The position numbers were made by a program, and so were the translations under genes. From a virus, in IMG/VR virus record IMGVR_UViG_3300026518_000014, positions 1 to 51,166 of that record: a DNA stretch of 51,166 bases, one strand, 5' to 3'. This document shows, in pieces, positions 33,517 through 43,301 of the stretch (position 1 is the first letter of the stretch; every line of letters starts with the position of its first letter). The notes under the pieces were generated by a model that saw nothing but the letters and a program-made list of their open reading frames with translations, was not told the origin of the DNA and did no database searches.

Positions 33517-34548
33517 ATGCAATTTTTAAAAGAAAAAGATACAAGTCACGTTGTACATAAAAAAGCTAAGAAATGGAAAAAGAAATCTGTATATACTACA
33601 GTGGATAAAGAAACTATTATTAACTATGTTAATTTAATTAAAACAGACGGTCCAGTTTATTTAAAGTATATTAAAGAATTAGACACGATTGCTAGAAAAA
33701 AACATTTAAGTATTTTAGTAGAATTAACTACTAGTAAAAGATGGAAAACTGATTCTGATTTCTTTAAAGATTTTGAAAAATTCGTTACATTAATTATTAA
33801 TAAAAGTAGTGAAATTACAGACGCTATTAATGAGAATCTTCCAGATAATTATAATTTCTATAGCAGTAACTTAAACATATCTGTAACTACTTTTGTTTTA
33901 TATTTAGGTAGATTTGTATTAGATTTAAGTACTTTCTTAGACAATGTATCTAATATGTATGATATAGCCCTAAATAAAAAAACAACATTAGGTAACCCTG
34001 TTACAAAAACTGTAATTAGTAGAACACTATCTGATTTTAATTATTTAGTAGTTACTGGATTAACTTCTGACAAATATGTAGAAGACATTATAGAAAGTAT
34101 TGGTAATTACCCTACTGGTAATAATTTAAATAAAAATATTCCTATTTCTATTAAAACTGATATTATTAGTGGTGTTATAGGTGATAATAAACTTGGTAAA
34201 TTTGTAACTAATTTTTTAGCAAGTTTTAAAACTGGTACAGACCATACGACAACTAAATATAAAACAAGCACTAGAAATAAAAATGTTACTTATGGTTTTT
34301 CTGGTAACCCTATTTATTATATTAGAAAAATCATAGCTGATTTAGAAATAAGTGGTTATGAAAAAAGAAAACTTGAAAGAAAAAAAATAGAATTAAAAAC
34401 ACAGTTTTTAAAAGAGAAACTAAATAAAGAAATGGATCCTAAAAAAATAGAAGTTTATAAAAAACAAATCGAAATTTTAGAAAATAAAATTGAAAGATTG
34501 GATGCAAAAGAAAAAGCTTTTATAGATAAACTAGAAAGAAAAAGATAA
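33517..34548 (+). CDS. Virion-type protein with C-terminal coiled coil, 343 aa
   Basis: It starts MQFLKEKD, like the FLxTE-type starts of the following genes. The middle is helical, and the last 70 residues (from about 273) form a long highly charged coiled coil. It lies 11 nt after the previous gene and 11 nt before the next, each with AAGGAG, so they form one operon. A scaffold or internal-capsid role is possible but inferred. Confidence 0.72.
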   Translation: MQFLKEKDTSHVVHKKAKKWKKKSVYTTVDKETIINYVNLIKTDGPVYLKYIKELDTIARKKHLSILVELTTSKRWKTDSDFFKDFEKFVTLIINKSSEITDAINENLPDNYNFYSSNLNISVTTFVLYLGRFVLDLSTFLDNVSNMYDIALNKKTTLGNPVTKTVISRTLSDFNYLVVTGLTSDKYVEDIIESIGNYPTGNNLNKNIPISIKTDIISGVIGDNKLGKFVTNFLASFKTGTDHTTTKYKTSTRNKNVTYGFSGNPIYYIRKIIADLEISGYEKRKLERKKIELKTQFLKEKLNKEMDPKKIEVYKKQIEILENKIERLDAKEKAFIDKLERKR

Positions 34549-34559
34549 AAGGAGAAGTT

Positions 34560-36785
34560 ATGATTAATTTCATAGGAACAGAAGATTTTTCTTCTCCTAC
34601 GTTAGACATTAAGCAAGATGAAAAAGATTTAACTATTGAAGAAAAACTAATAGAAGAAATAAATTATGGTCTAGAGTATAATCTAGACTTAATAAGCTTA
34701 TCTAACGATATGGAAACATTAATGTCAGGTTTAGAACATAATTTTAAACAGCTACCTATATATGTAAATGCTTATGGCATAATAACTGAAAACTTAGATA
34801 AAGTTTTAGATTATGGAGCTGGTATTGAAGATAACTTAGATTTAAATAATGTTTATAATAAAATAGAAACTGTAACGAAAATACTTGGTTTAAAAGTAGA
34901 TGAAATAGAAGCAGGTCTTTTAGATAATGACCCTGATGATAAAGAAGAAAATGAAAATGTTATTATAAGAATCCTCAAAAAGATATGGGACGCTATTGTA
35001 AATTTTATAAAAAGTATTATAAATGTAATAACTAAGATTATTAAAACTTTCTTTAAATTTATTAAAAAGATTTTAGGTATACAAGATCCTGCTACTGAAA
35101 TTAAAAAGAAAATAGAAAAAGAAGAGAAAAGTTCAGGAGGTGGTGGATTTGGTGGTTATAGCGGAATAAATGTACAAACACCAAAATATGAAAGTTCGCC
35201 AGTATCATCTGGAGCTAGTAAAGCTAAAGATGACCCTAAAACAGCAGAGGATTCTATAGAAGATGAGACTATAGAGGGTGCTGACAGTATGGAAGAACAC
35301 GAAGAAGAAATAAGACAAATAGATTCTAAACTTCTTAAAAATAAAAAGAATATTAAAAGATTAGAAGATATAGCAGAAGAGGTTATTAAACAATACCCGT
35401 TAGCAGTTCTAATAGCTAATCATATTTTTGAATTTGAAGATGGTGATATAGATCTATTTGAAGTATTAACAATTCTTTATGCTATAACAACAGCATCTAC
35501 TACATCCGTTATACAATGTGAAGATAAAGGTAAAATGAATATAGAAAGACACATAAATGCTTTCTTAGACGCCATAGAAAGAATAAAAGATGTCTTTAAT
35601 AGAAAAAAACATTTAGGTGATTCTCACGCGAATACTAACTATATGGATACTGCTACATTTTATAGATTACATAGTTTTGTATCAAACGTATATCCTATAT
35701 ACGGAGGAACTGTTGATAAAGAAAGTAGTCTTGTAGCTATTATAAGAAACATTATGACTGGATATTCGCATAACTTAGAAGTTGCTTCTGATAGTTTTTA
35801 TTTTTATATTAAACAATTAGAATCAAGAATAACTACAGTTAATAATGATGTTGATTTTGGTTCTATTATTAGACCTTTAATAGAAGAAAAACTTGGAGAA
35901 GAATTCTTAATGTCATTAAGCATGTATAGACCAATGATATCTGATATAGGTAAACATGGTTTAAGCACTGATTATAAATATTTTAGATCTGCTGTAATAT
36001 CTTTTAATAAAAATGAAATTGAACTATTAGTGCATTTATCTAATGTATCTGATTACAATACATTAAAAGATTTAAACTTACCTGACCCAGGTTTATTATC
36101 AAATACTAATAAAAATGCTAAAGCTTTTGAAGATACTTATAAAGAATTCTTTATGAAAAAACTTCCTAAGATAGCTAAAGATGTTAAAGGTACAATAGGT
36201 GTTATCAGATTTAATGTTACAATGGATGATTTAAAGAAGCATACAGATATTTTATCTAATAAAAAAATCATAGCTACTGCTCCACTTATGGATGAGAACA
36301 AACTTGTTGTATTAGAACTTTTAAATAACTTAACAAAAGGTTTAGGCCATAACCTAGATGATTTAGAAAAATGTTTAAAATATACAGAAAAATTATTAAA
36401 CAATATTAAAAAAGATATTGCTGATACTGAGAAATTAATAACTGAAACTATTAAGCATATTGGTAAATCTAGAGCTGTAGCTAATAGAGGAGAACCTTTA
36501 GCTAGATACAATATGGAAGCAGTTGAATTACCTATGGAGGAAAGAAGAACTCCTAAAGAAGCTTTAAGCGCTAAATTAGAACTTATGTCTAGTCTTAAAA
36601 AAGGTATTTTAACAACATCTACTTCTTTACAAGTAACTGCTAATGAATTAATGGCTATATACAAAAATACTGTAATCCCTAATTTAAGAAATGTTAAAAA
36701 TCTTACAGGAGATAGAGTATTGAAAAAATATATTAATGAATTAATAGACTTTTATGAAATAAAAGATGGTATAGGAGGAAGATGA
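34560..36785 (+). CDS. Capsid-internal-type protein, 741 aa (paralogue 1)
   Basis: It starts NFIGTED, then acidic helices to about residue 115. The motif EIEAGLLDNDPDDKEE then leads into an amphipathic segment (IRILKKIWDAIVNFI, then IKTFFKFIKKILG). A Gly/Ser stretch (SSGGGGFGGYSG, about 192-203) is followed by a long helical C-terminal body. The same order of acidic helices, EA-DND-KEE motif and Lys/Phe-rich amphipathic segment recurs in the gene at 38142, suggesting paralogy. Such proteins resemble internal-head proteins of large myoviruses. The stop overlaps the next start. Confidence 0.7.
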   Translation: MINFIGTEDFSSPTLDIKQDEKDLTIEEKLIEEINYGLEYNLDLISLSNDMETLMSGLEHNFKQLPIYVNAYGIITENLDKVLDYGAGIEDNLDLNNVYNKIETVTKILGLKVDEIEAGLLDNDPDDKEENENVIIRILKKIWDAIVNFIKSIINVITKIIKTFFKFIKKILGIQDPATEIKKKIEKEEKSSGGGGFGGYSGINVQTPKYESSPVSSGASKAKDDPKTAEDSIEDETIEGADSMEEHEEEIRQIDSKLLKNKKNIKRLEDIAEEVIKQYPLAVLIANHIFEFEDGDIDLFEVLTILYAITTASTTSVIQCEDKGKMNIERHINAFLDAIERIKDVFNRKKHLGDSHANTNYMDTATFYRLHSFVSNVYPIYGGTVDKESSLVAIIRNIMTGYSHNLEVASDSFYFYIKQLESRITTVNNDVDFGSIIRPLIEEKLGEEFLMSLSMYRPMISDIGKHGLSTDYKYFRSAVISFNKNEIELLVHLSNVSDYNTLKDLNLPDPGLLSNTNKNAKAFEDTYKEFFMKKLPKIAKDVKGTIGVIRFNVTMDDLKKHTDILSNKKIIATAPLMDENKLVVLELLNNLTKGLGHNLDDLEKCLKYTEKLLNNIKKDIADTEKLITETIKHIGKSRAVANRGEPLARYNMEAVELPMEERRTPKEALSAKLELMSSLKKGILTTSTSLQVTANELMAIYKNTVIPNLRNVKNLTGDRVLKKYINELIDFYEIKDGIGGR

Positions 36786-38092
36786 TGAATTACTTATCAA
36801 AACCTGAGCTGGTAGATTTACCAGCTCTTAACGATAGACTAGAAGAATTAAAAGAACTTCAAGCTGGACTAGCTGATTATATAAGCGAAACTACCGACTA
36901 TTATAAAATAAGTGAAGGAATAGAACAGTTAGACAATCTTTTATCTTTAGCTTCTATAAAAGATGAAGAAGAACTTAAAACAACAATAGAATTAACTGGT
37001 ATAGGTTATGGTATTGAAAACATAGACGATGCGTTAAATACTATTAAAAAAGCAGCAGTAGCTGTACTTAAGTTTATTATAAATATTCTAGATAGAGTAA
37101 TTAAATTTATTACAAGTTTCTTTAATAAAGGTATGAACTATACAGAAAAATTCTTTATTGCTCGTATACAACAGCATAAAGATAATTTAGAGAGAGCTAT
37201 AGATAATAAGAATTTAAATAAAAACCAACCTTTGGATATTAAAGAAAAAGCAGTTAAAAAAATCTTAAAAAGAAAAGATTTATTTATATTAGAAGCTATT
37301 AAGAATAATAATACTATCGATCCTGGATTAGTTACAAATTATGTTAGAGGAACGTTAACATTATTTACAGATAACATCGTAATATTTGATAATACTTGTG
37401 ATAGTTTAGTTAACCTAACAAAAGATTTAAGAGATAGTACTATAACAACTAATTCGTTCATAGGGTTTGCTGCTGAGAAAAATAAATTTCTTATCGTTAC
37501 ATTAGGACCCTTAACTAGTGCATACAATAGAAATAATTTTCTTAGTAAGATTGTAGAGATTGGTCTTAATAGGAATAAAAAAGACGGATTTGTGACTTAT
37601 ATTATACCTTTACCTAAATTAGAGGAAGAAAATGATAAAATTGCTTATGTGTCAATTTCTATTAAAAAATCAGAAGTTATATCTAAAATGAAATATGAAG
37701 ACATTAAATCTATGGGTGATTTGCTTTCAGTTAAGCAAGATTTCATAGATTATAAAGACTTAGGTATAAATATAGACAAACTAGACTCTGTTAAAATTAA
37801 ATCTGCTAGTTTTACTGAAATAGATAATATAGTACAAATATATAGAGAATCTAGCGAAAAGATTAAAAAGAAACTAAACACAGATAGAATAACTCGTAAA
37901 TTAGACAAATTAAAGAAAAAAATGGTAGGAGTTAATGCTAATGAATTTGATTCTAAAGTAAGTAACTTTAAATTACAATATATAAATACTAGTATAAAAA
38001 CTGCTACTACTATCTTGGAAGGAAGCAAACAGTTGTATTCCAGTGGGTACTGTGATAGTATTAAAGACTATATACTTAACCATACTTTATAG
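36785..38092 (+). CDS. Capsid-internal-type protein, 435 aa (paralogue 2)
   Basis: The ATG at 36785 is preferred to 36782 because AGGAGG (36773-36778) then has normal spacing. The N-terminus MNYLSKPELVDLPAL and YGIENIDDAL precede the amphipathic segment AVLKFIINILDRVIKFITSFF. It shares the overall layout of its neighbours but lacks the DND-KEE motif and is shorter. Internal capsid or scaffold role by analogy. Confidence 0.68.
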   Translation: MNYLSKPELVDLPALNDRLEELKELQAGLADYISETTDYYKISEGIEQLDNLLSLASIKDEEELKTTIELTGIGYGIENIDDALNTIKKAAVAVLKFIINILDRVIKFITSFFNKGMNYTEKFFIARIQQHKDNLERAIDNKNLNKNQPLDIKEKAVKKILKRKDLFILEAIKNNNTIDPGLVTNYVRGTLTLFTDNIVIFDNTCDSLVNLTKDLRDSTITTNSFIGFAAEKNKFLIVTLGPLTSAYNRNNFLSKIVEIGLNRNKKDGFVTYIIPLPKLEEENDKIAYVSISIKKSEVISKMKYEDIKSMGDLLSVKQDFIDYKDLGINIDKLDSVKIKSASFTEIDNIVQIYRESSEKIKKKLNTDRITRKLDKLKKKMVGVNANEFDSKVSNFKLQYINTSIKTATTILEGSKQLYSSGYCDSIKDYILNHTL

Positions 38093-38103
38093 TCGTTAAT
38101 ATA

Positions 38104-38123
38104 TTTTGATAATTCAACATTAA
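38104..38123 (+). promoter_or_regulatory. TTTTGAT-type motif upstream of 38142
   Basis: TTTTGATAATTCAACATTAA lies before the RBS of the 513-aa gene, resembling the site at 39729. Confidence 0.3.
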
Positions 38124-38141
38124 ACATAAGGAGAAAAGAAA

Positions 38142-39683
38142 ATGTTAAACTTTCTACAAACAGAAGGACAAAATGAAGAAGCTTTCAAAGCTACAAATGA
38201 TTTAAACCCAGCAGGTATTATTGCAGATATCGGTGCAGGTTTTGAAGAACTTAATACAGAGTTAATTAAATATGACGTACTTGCTAAAGCTGAACTTGCA
38301 TTAGATAAAAGTATTGCGCTTGATGATCAAATTGCTGCACAAGGTGTTGCTAATAAAGGAACTGTAGCATATGGTATTGAAGCATTAGAAATGACTGCTA
38401 TATTTTTAGGTGCTCCAATTGACGTAGAAGCTATCGCAGCAGGAACAGAAGATAATGACCAAGAAACTCCTAAAGAAGAGAAAAAAGGTTTCTTAACTAA
38501 AGTTAAAGAAGCGGCTAGCAATGCTTGGAAAAAAATTAAAGAAATTGTAGAAAAAATTATTAACAAAGTTAAACAATTCTTTAGTGGTAAAGCAGCTGAA
38601 AAAGCAAAAGAAGAATTAGATAGCGCAGCAGATCAAGTTGAAAAAGAAGTTGGTAGTGCTGATAAAAAACCTGAAAAATGTAATGAAAAAATGAAAAAGA
38701 ATTCTGCATTAGGTATAGTTAAAGTTGATCCTGTATTTATGGCTAATAACGGAATAAAAACTAGTAAAGATTTTAATGTGTTCTTAGATTATGTTACTGA
38801 TCAAGGTCCTGTAAAAACTGCTGAAGAATTTGGTAAATTACTTTCTAAAGATTATGCAAAATGGATCGAAGATTTAGGTTCTGTTTTAGACGACGTTAAA
38901 AAAGCTACAAAAAGACCTACATGGCAAGCAGCAGTTAAAGCTATTTTTACTACTGGTGATGCTGTATCAGAAGTAACTAAACTTACTAATGTACTAAGCA
39001 ATGAAGGTGTTAAATTCTTAAAAGAATTAAAAATCCCACAAATTAAAATGCACCCAGCTAAAGAAAAAATAGTTAAAGAACATGAAGCTGAGATTATCAA
39101 AGCTGCTGGACTTAAAGATGTTAAAGATTTAGAATATACTATTCTTTATACTGGGTCAACTATTGCAAGTAAAAATAAAAATATCTTTATAGATTTTGTT
39201 ATTATTTACAAAGATAAAGATCTTATTAAAAGATTTGAAAATTTAATTTCACAAACAACTAATATGCAAACTTTCGAAAGAGCTGTTAATATGCTAAACA
39301 ATGCTTTAGGTGTTAAAACTGGTAAAGCTCCTACAAAAGTTAATGTTGATGCTTGTATTAAAAACATAGAACCATTCTCTAGTAAAGAATTAAGAGAAAT
39401 CGGTGAAGTAGTTTCAAAAGAACTACCTAGCAGAGCTAATGAAATTGCAAATAAATTAGATGCTGTTCTTAACAAAGCAAACAGTGATGCAGCTAAACTA
39501 CAAACTCCTCTTAACAATTTAGGACAAATTGGTACTAATGTATTTAACTTTATTCAATCTGTTCTTAATTATATCGCAATGATTAGTAGAGGTTACGCTA
39601 CAAGTACAACTGGAATCTTTACACAATTAGTTAATGCTGAAAGTAGATTAAGCAAAGATTGTGTTAAAGGTGATTTATTTTAA
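38142..39683 (+). CDS. Capsid-internal-type protein, 513 aa (paralogue 3)
   Basis: It starts MLNFLQTEGQ, then YGIEALEMTA, VEAIAAGTEDND with following KEE, and a Lys/Ile-rich amphipathic segment (WKKIKEIVEKIINKV). The body is Ala/Lys-rich and helical. Codon and residue use (Ala-, Gly-rich, more GC) differs from its neighbours and suggests an abundant protein. The strong RBS (AAGGAG), terminator on both sides and the length support a major virion component. Paralogous to 34560-36785. Confidence 0.74.
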   Translation: MLNFLQTEGQNEEAFKATNDLNPAGIIADIGAGFEELNTELIKYDVLAKAELALDKSIALDDQIAAQGVANKGTVAYGIEALEMTAIFLGAPIDVEAIAAGTEDNDQETPKEEKKGFLTKVKEAASNAWKKIKEIVEKIINKVKQFFSGKAAEKAKEELDSAADQVEKEVGSADKKPEKCNEKMKKNSALGIVKVDPVFMANNGIKTSKDFNVFLDYVTDQGPVKTAEEFGKLLSKDYAKWIEDLGSVLDDVKKATKRPTWQAAVKAIFTTGDAVSEVTKLTNVLSNEGVKFLKELKIPQIKMHPAKEKIVKEHEAEIIKAAGLKDVKDLEYTILYTGSTIASKNKNIFIDFVIIYKDKDLIKRFENLISQTTNMQTFERAVNMLNNALGVKTGKAPTKVNVDACIKNIEPFSSKELREIGEVVSKELPSRANEIANKLDAVLNKANSDAAKLQTPLNNLGQIGTNVFNFIQSVLNYIAMISRGYATSTTGIFTQLVNAESRLSKDCVKGDLF

Positions 39684-39685
39684 TT

Positions 39686-39720
39686 AACTATGATAAGGGA
39701 ATCCCTTATCTAGTTTTTTA
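39686..39720 (+). terminator. Intrinsic terminator
   Basis: A 13-bp stem with one bulged T (39686-39699 with 39703-39715) is followed by a short T-run. Confidence 0.8.
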
Positions 39721-39728
39721 CTTCTTTT

Positions 39729-39746
39729 TTTTGATAAAACAATTAA
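39729..39746 (+). promoter_or_regulatory. TTTTGATAAAA motif
   Basis: TTTTGATAAAACAATTAA directly before the RBS of the 161-aa gene. Its first 11 nt are identical to the minus-strand site at 30390. Confidence 0.4.
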
Positions 39747-39755
39747 GGAGAAATT

Positions 39756-40241
39756 ATGAGCTTAACTTTAGTAACTAACAAAGAAGCGATTTTAAATACT
39801 AATCTAAATGATAAGAATAATATATTTAACGAAATATTTAAATATGCAAATTCTACAACTAGCGATTCTTATAAACAAAATTTAATAGATAGTAATGTAG
39901 AATCTATTTATGAATTAATTAAATTTCTAAATGAGAATGATAATCTACCTTATTATATTGCGTACGGTAATATTAATCAAGATTTACACAAAGATATTAA
40001 GAATTTAATAGACAGATTAATCTTCCACAATAATAATGAGAAAGAATATTATAAAAATGAATTAAAGCAACTTGTTAAATCTCTTACACCAAAAGATTCT
40101 AGCAATGGGATAACTGTAAAAGTTAGATTAAATAGCTTATTTATGTATATAGATAAAGAATTAACTAATAATCCTATTTATATGTTAGATAAACCAGAAA
40201 CTACTAATATAGGAAAAATCTTATTTGAAATAAATAATTAA
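39756..40241 (+). CDS. Unknown protein, 161 aa
   Basis: Helical and rich in Asn, Asp and Lys, with no membrane segment. It stands between two hairpins, as a monocistronic unit before the baseplate-like block. The size and charge would fit a tail-completion or chaperone-like factor, but no family is recognised. Confidence 0.75.
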   Translation: MSLTLVTNKEAILNTNLNDKNNIFNEIFKYANSTTSDSYKQNLIDSNVESIYELIKFLNENDNLPYYIAYGNINQDLHKDIKNLIDRLIFHNNNEKEYYKNELKQLVKSLTPKDSSNGITVKVRLNSLFMYIDKELTNNPIYMLDKPETTNIGKILFEINN

Positions 40242-40268
40242 TCAGGTCAGAGTAATCTCTGACTTGAT
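40241..40268 (+). terminator. Hairpin after the 161-aa gene
   Basis: A 12-bp stem with one G-U pair (40241-40252 with 40257-40268) and a TAAT loop. The T-rich tail is interrupted, so termination may be partial. Confidence 0.6.
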
Positions 40269-40295
40269 AGAAATTTCTTTATTTAAGGAGAAGAG

Positions 40296-41975
40296 ATGAT
40301 AAATGCTTATACACCTATAAATAATTTACAATACACAATATATAAACCTATAGTAGCCAGTATGGTTAAACACTTTGCTACTAAATTTTTAAGACATCCG
40401 GATATATTAGTTATTTATAACGAGAATAATGATATGTTTGGTGAAGATATGATAAATACTAATTATGATAACCAATATAAAAAAGAATGGATAACAGTAG
40501 ATTATGAAATATCACACGACGATAGTTATATGCTAACTAATTCTATAAGAGGTAATGATGGAATAAATTTATTCAGAGATGGGGATATAGGTTTTTCTAT
40601 ACAGTCAATACCTATCACACATACTTTTAATATAACGTTAAAAGTATTTGATAAATTTAAAAACAGATTATCTAGATTACTAAATGATTTTCAGTTAGGT
40701 GAAATTAATGACACTAACTATATGATTTTAAATGCTGAAACATTTTTTACAGTACCTAATAATGTCGTTACATTAATTAAACACATATGTGATTTAAAAT
40801 ATGGTAAGAATGTCGTTGATTGGTATAAGTATTTTGAACGTTACAGTTTCATAGAAACAGATAGGTTAAATAGTAAATCAGGAGATAGTTTCGTACCTAT
40901 ATATAGAATTAATTACAATGATTTAGCAGTATGGACAGAAGTAGGTTTTTTAGATAAAAAAATAGAGAAAGAAGATGATGGGTATAGTTTAGAACTTACA
41001 TTAAAATTTAGTTTTGATGTTTTAATAGGTATGAATTTATTTTACCCTATTTTAATAGCTAATAAACCTATACCTAAAGAATATTTAATCATTAGCCCAG
41101 CAGTTATTAAAAAATATAATTTACCTATAGAAAGAAGCTTATTCGTTAATGAAAAGATAAATACTTTTATAGAATATCTAGGAAATAATTTAAGAAATGA
41201 TGTTATTAAATTATTAGACCATATAGATACTAATAAATACATTAGATTATTAAAAGATGAAAAGAACATAGAAAAAGATTTAGATAATCCTAAACAAGAG
41301 ATAATGAACCAAGTAGATAGTTACATACAGATGATGTATAATTTAAATCAGAATATAAAAAGAGTTGTTCCTATTTATGATATATGGAGAAATTATAATA
41401 ATTATGGAGATTACGAACCTGTTAATATTTTGTTATTACAAGTAAAAGAAAAAAACTGTACATATATTAACCTCTATGAAATGTTAAATTTAGGATATAG
41501 TAAAGAATTTATAGATACATTAATAAATAATAAAGATAAGTTTAGATTATTATTTAATTGGTTATTCCATTTTAATATTTATATAGGAGATGATTTAATA
41601 CCTATGGAAGAATTAGATATAGCACAAGAAGATGATCCTGATAACAACTTAAAAAGAGGAGATGTTTTTAATAAATATGCTGTAGACAATAATAAACAAA
41701 CAGATAAAGAAGATGAAAAGCTATATATTTCTTTATTAAAACCATATCATTTTGTGTTATATATAAATACTAATCCTGTTTCTGTAACTAATTATGAAGA
41801 TAGTGATTTAACATTATTAATGCAATATGTAGCTATGGATAGGTTAAACAATATAGGAGAATTTGCTAATGATTTACCTATGAGAACAATAATGCAATTC
41901 TCATTAATAGCTAATAATATAAATGGTAAAGCAAATACTATTAATCAAATATTAAAAGATTTACAAGGAGAGTAA
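40296..41975 (+). CDS. Baseplate/tail-type protein, 559 aa
   Basis: The N-terminal half is beta-rich (EWITVDYEISHDDSYML, FSIQSIPITHTFNITLKVFDKF, SLELTLKFSFDVLIG) and the C-terminal half more helical. No enzyme motif is seen. It is immediately followed (1 nt) by another structural-type gene in a five-gene run to 45587, which resembles baseplate blocks of large myoviruses. Assignment is by context and overall pattern only. Confidence 0.68.
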   Translation: MINAYTPINNLQYTIYKPIVASMVKHFATKFLRHPDILVIYNENNDMFGEDMINTNYDNQYKKEWITVDYEISHDDSYMLTNSIRGNDGINLFRDGDIGFSIQSIPITHTFNITLKVFDKFKNRLSRLLNDFQLGEINDTNYMILNAETFFTVPNNVVTLIKHICDLKYGKNVVDWYKYFERYSFIETDRLNSKSGDSFVPIYRINYNDLAVWTEVGFLDKKIEKEDDGYSLELTLKFSFDVLIGMNLFYPILIANKPIPKEYLIISPAVIKKYNLPIERSLFVNEKINTFIEYLGNNLRNDVIKLLDHIDTNKYIRLLKDEKNIEKDLDNPKQEIMNQVDSYIQMMYNLNQNIKRVVPIYDIWRNYNNYGDYEPVNILLLQVKEKNCTYINLYEMLNLGYSKEFIDTLINNKDKFRLLFNWLFHFNIYIGDDLIPMEELDIAQEDDPDNNLKRGDVFNKYAVDNNKQTDKEDEKLYISLLKPYHFVLYINTNPVSVTNYEDSDLTLLMQYVAMDRLNNIGEFANDLPMRTIMQFSLIANNINGKANTINQILKDLQGE

Positions 41976-41976
41976 G

Positions 41977-43230
41977 ATGGCGTTATTTGACGACAATATA
42001 GATTATGATACTTATGATAGGTCTGTTAGTTCTAATAATGAACAAATAGATACAGGAGTATTATTAACAGATGAGAAAAATTTTAACTATATATTTGATA
42101 GTGAAACTCCATTAGAATCAGTAATTAATCAATTACCTGGATATAAGTTAAAAGTTACTTATTTCAATAAGTCTTCTGGGAATCAAGAAGCTATAGAATA
42201 TCCTGATTTTTCACTGGATGATTTAATAGTAGAATATGCTAGAATAGATAATTTAACTATCTACACTGATGGAGAAATAGATACTGAAAACTTAAAAGAT
42301 TATGAAGGGACTGGATTCATTTTAGCTGGATTAAAACCTACTCCTGGTGATTTTATTTTAACTAAACTTTATGACGGTAGAGTAGGGTTATTTGTAATAA
42401 CAAATGTGGGACCTATTAATTATAATTTTAATAGAATTTTTAAAGTAACATTTAAATTTTATTTATTCCCGTCTAAAGAAGATTTACATAAAATAAACAT
42501 AAATACTGATAAAGAATTAATAGCTGATGATACTCTGAATAACACAAGTAAAGAAATACTTTACGATAAGAAAAGACATAATTTAATTATTGAAATATCT
42601 AATTTAATAAAACTGTACGAAATAACTTGGAAAGAACGCGTAATAAAGTTAGACAATAATTATACTATTTCTTATTATAATAATGAAAACTACACTTATG
42701 TAGGGGATACTAACCTAGAGAATTTTATACTGAATTTATTTAACTTAACTGATATTAAAAAAGTTTCTTTATTTAATAGACACCAAGAATATTCTACAAT
42801 ATTAGATGTTCTAATATACAAAGAAAAATTAAAATGGGATTTTAATAAAAAAGCTAAAACGGTATTTATTTATGATAAATTACATTATCCATTTTTAAAG
42901 GACTTTATGTATAATCAAATAGATTATTTTATAGAACCTACTAATGATGAAGAAGATGATTACTACATATTCTCTAAAAGTTTTTACGATGGATTAGAAT
43001 CAGAAAATAAAGATGAGGTTTATGTAAAAGATTCTTTAGAAGTAGGGATATTTAATTCAGTATTTAATTTAAGTATAGATGAAGAAACTATAAACAATAT
43101 AATAAAAGAAGCTAATGACTACATTAAAAATAATGATAATAAAGAATTATTCTACAGATTACCATTAACTGTTTACATACTTAAGTATTATAAATTTATT
43201 AATAATTATCCTGATCATTTTACATACTGA
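41977..43230 (+). CDS. Baseplate/tail-type protein, 417 aa
   Basis: Residues about 40-160 (TPLESVINQLPGYKLKVTYF, YARIDNLTIYT, KPTPGDFILTKLYDGRVGLFVITNVGP) form a beta-rich domain of a type I associate with jumbo-phage baseplate proteins. The C-terminal part is acidic and mixed. AAGGAG sits inside the end of the previous gene. It ends with TGA at a strong terminator. Confidence 0.68.
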   Translation: MALFDDNIDYDTYDRSVSSNNEQIDTGVLLTDEKNFNYIFDSETPLESVINQLPGYKLKVTYFNKSSGNQEAIEYPDFSLDDLIVEYARIDNLTIYTDGEIDTENLKDYEGTGFILAGLKPTPGDFILTKLYDGRVGLFVITNVGPINYNFNRIFKVTFKFYLFPSKEDLHKININTDKELIADDTLNNTSKEILYDKKRHNLIIEISNLIKLYEITWKERVIKLDNNYTISYYNNENYTYVGDTNLENFILNLFNLTDIKKVSLFNRHQEYSTILDVLIYKEKLKWDFNKKAKTVFIYDKLHYPFLKDFMYNQIDYFIEPTNDEEDDYYIFSKSFYDGLESENKDEVYVKDSLEVGIFNSVFNLSIDEETINNIIKEANDYIKNNDNKELFYRLPLTVYILKYYKFINNYPDHFTY

Positions 43231-43259
43231 CGTTATTTGACGTCAGTATGTATTTTTAT
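43221..43259 (+). terminator. Intrinsic terminator
   Basis: A 13-bp stem (43221-43233 with 43240-43252) with a TATTTG loop, then a T-rich tail. It overlaps the end of the 417-aa gene. Confidence 0.85.
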
Positions 43260-43301
43260 TATCTTTTTCATTCGAATGAATAAAATAAATAAGGAGTATC
43301 T

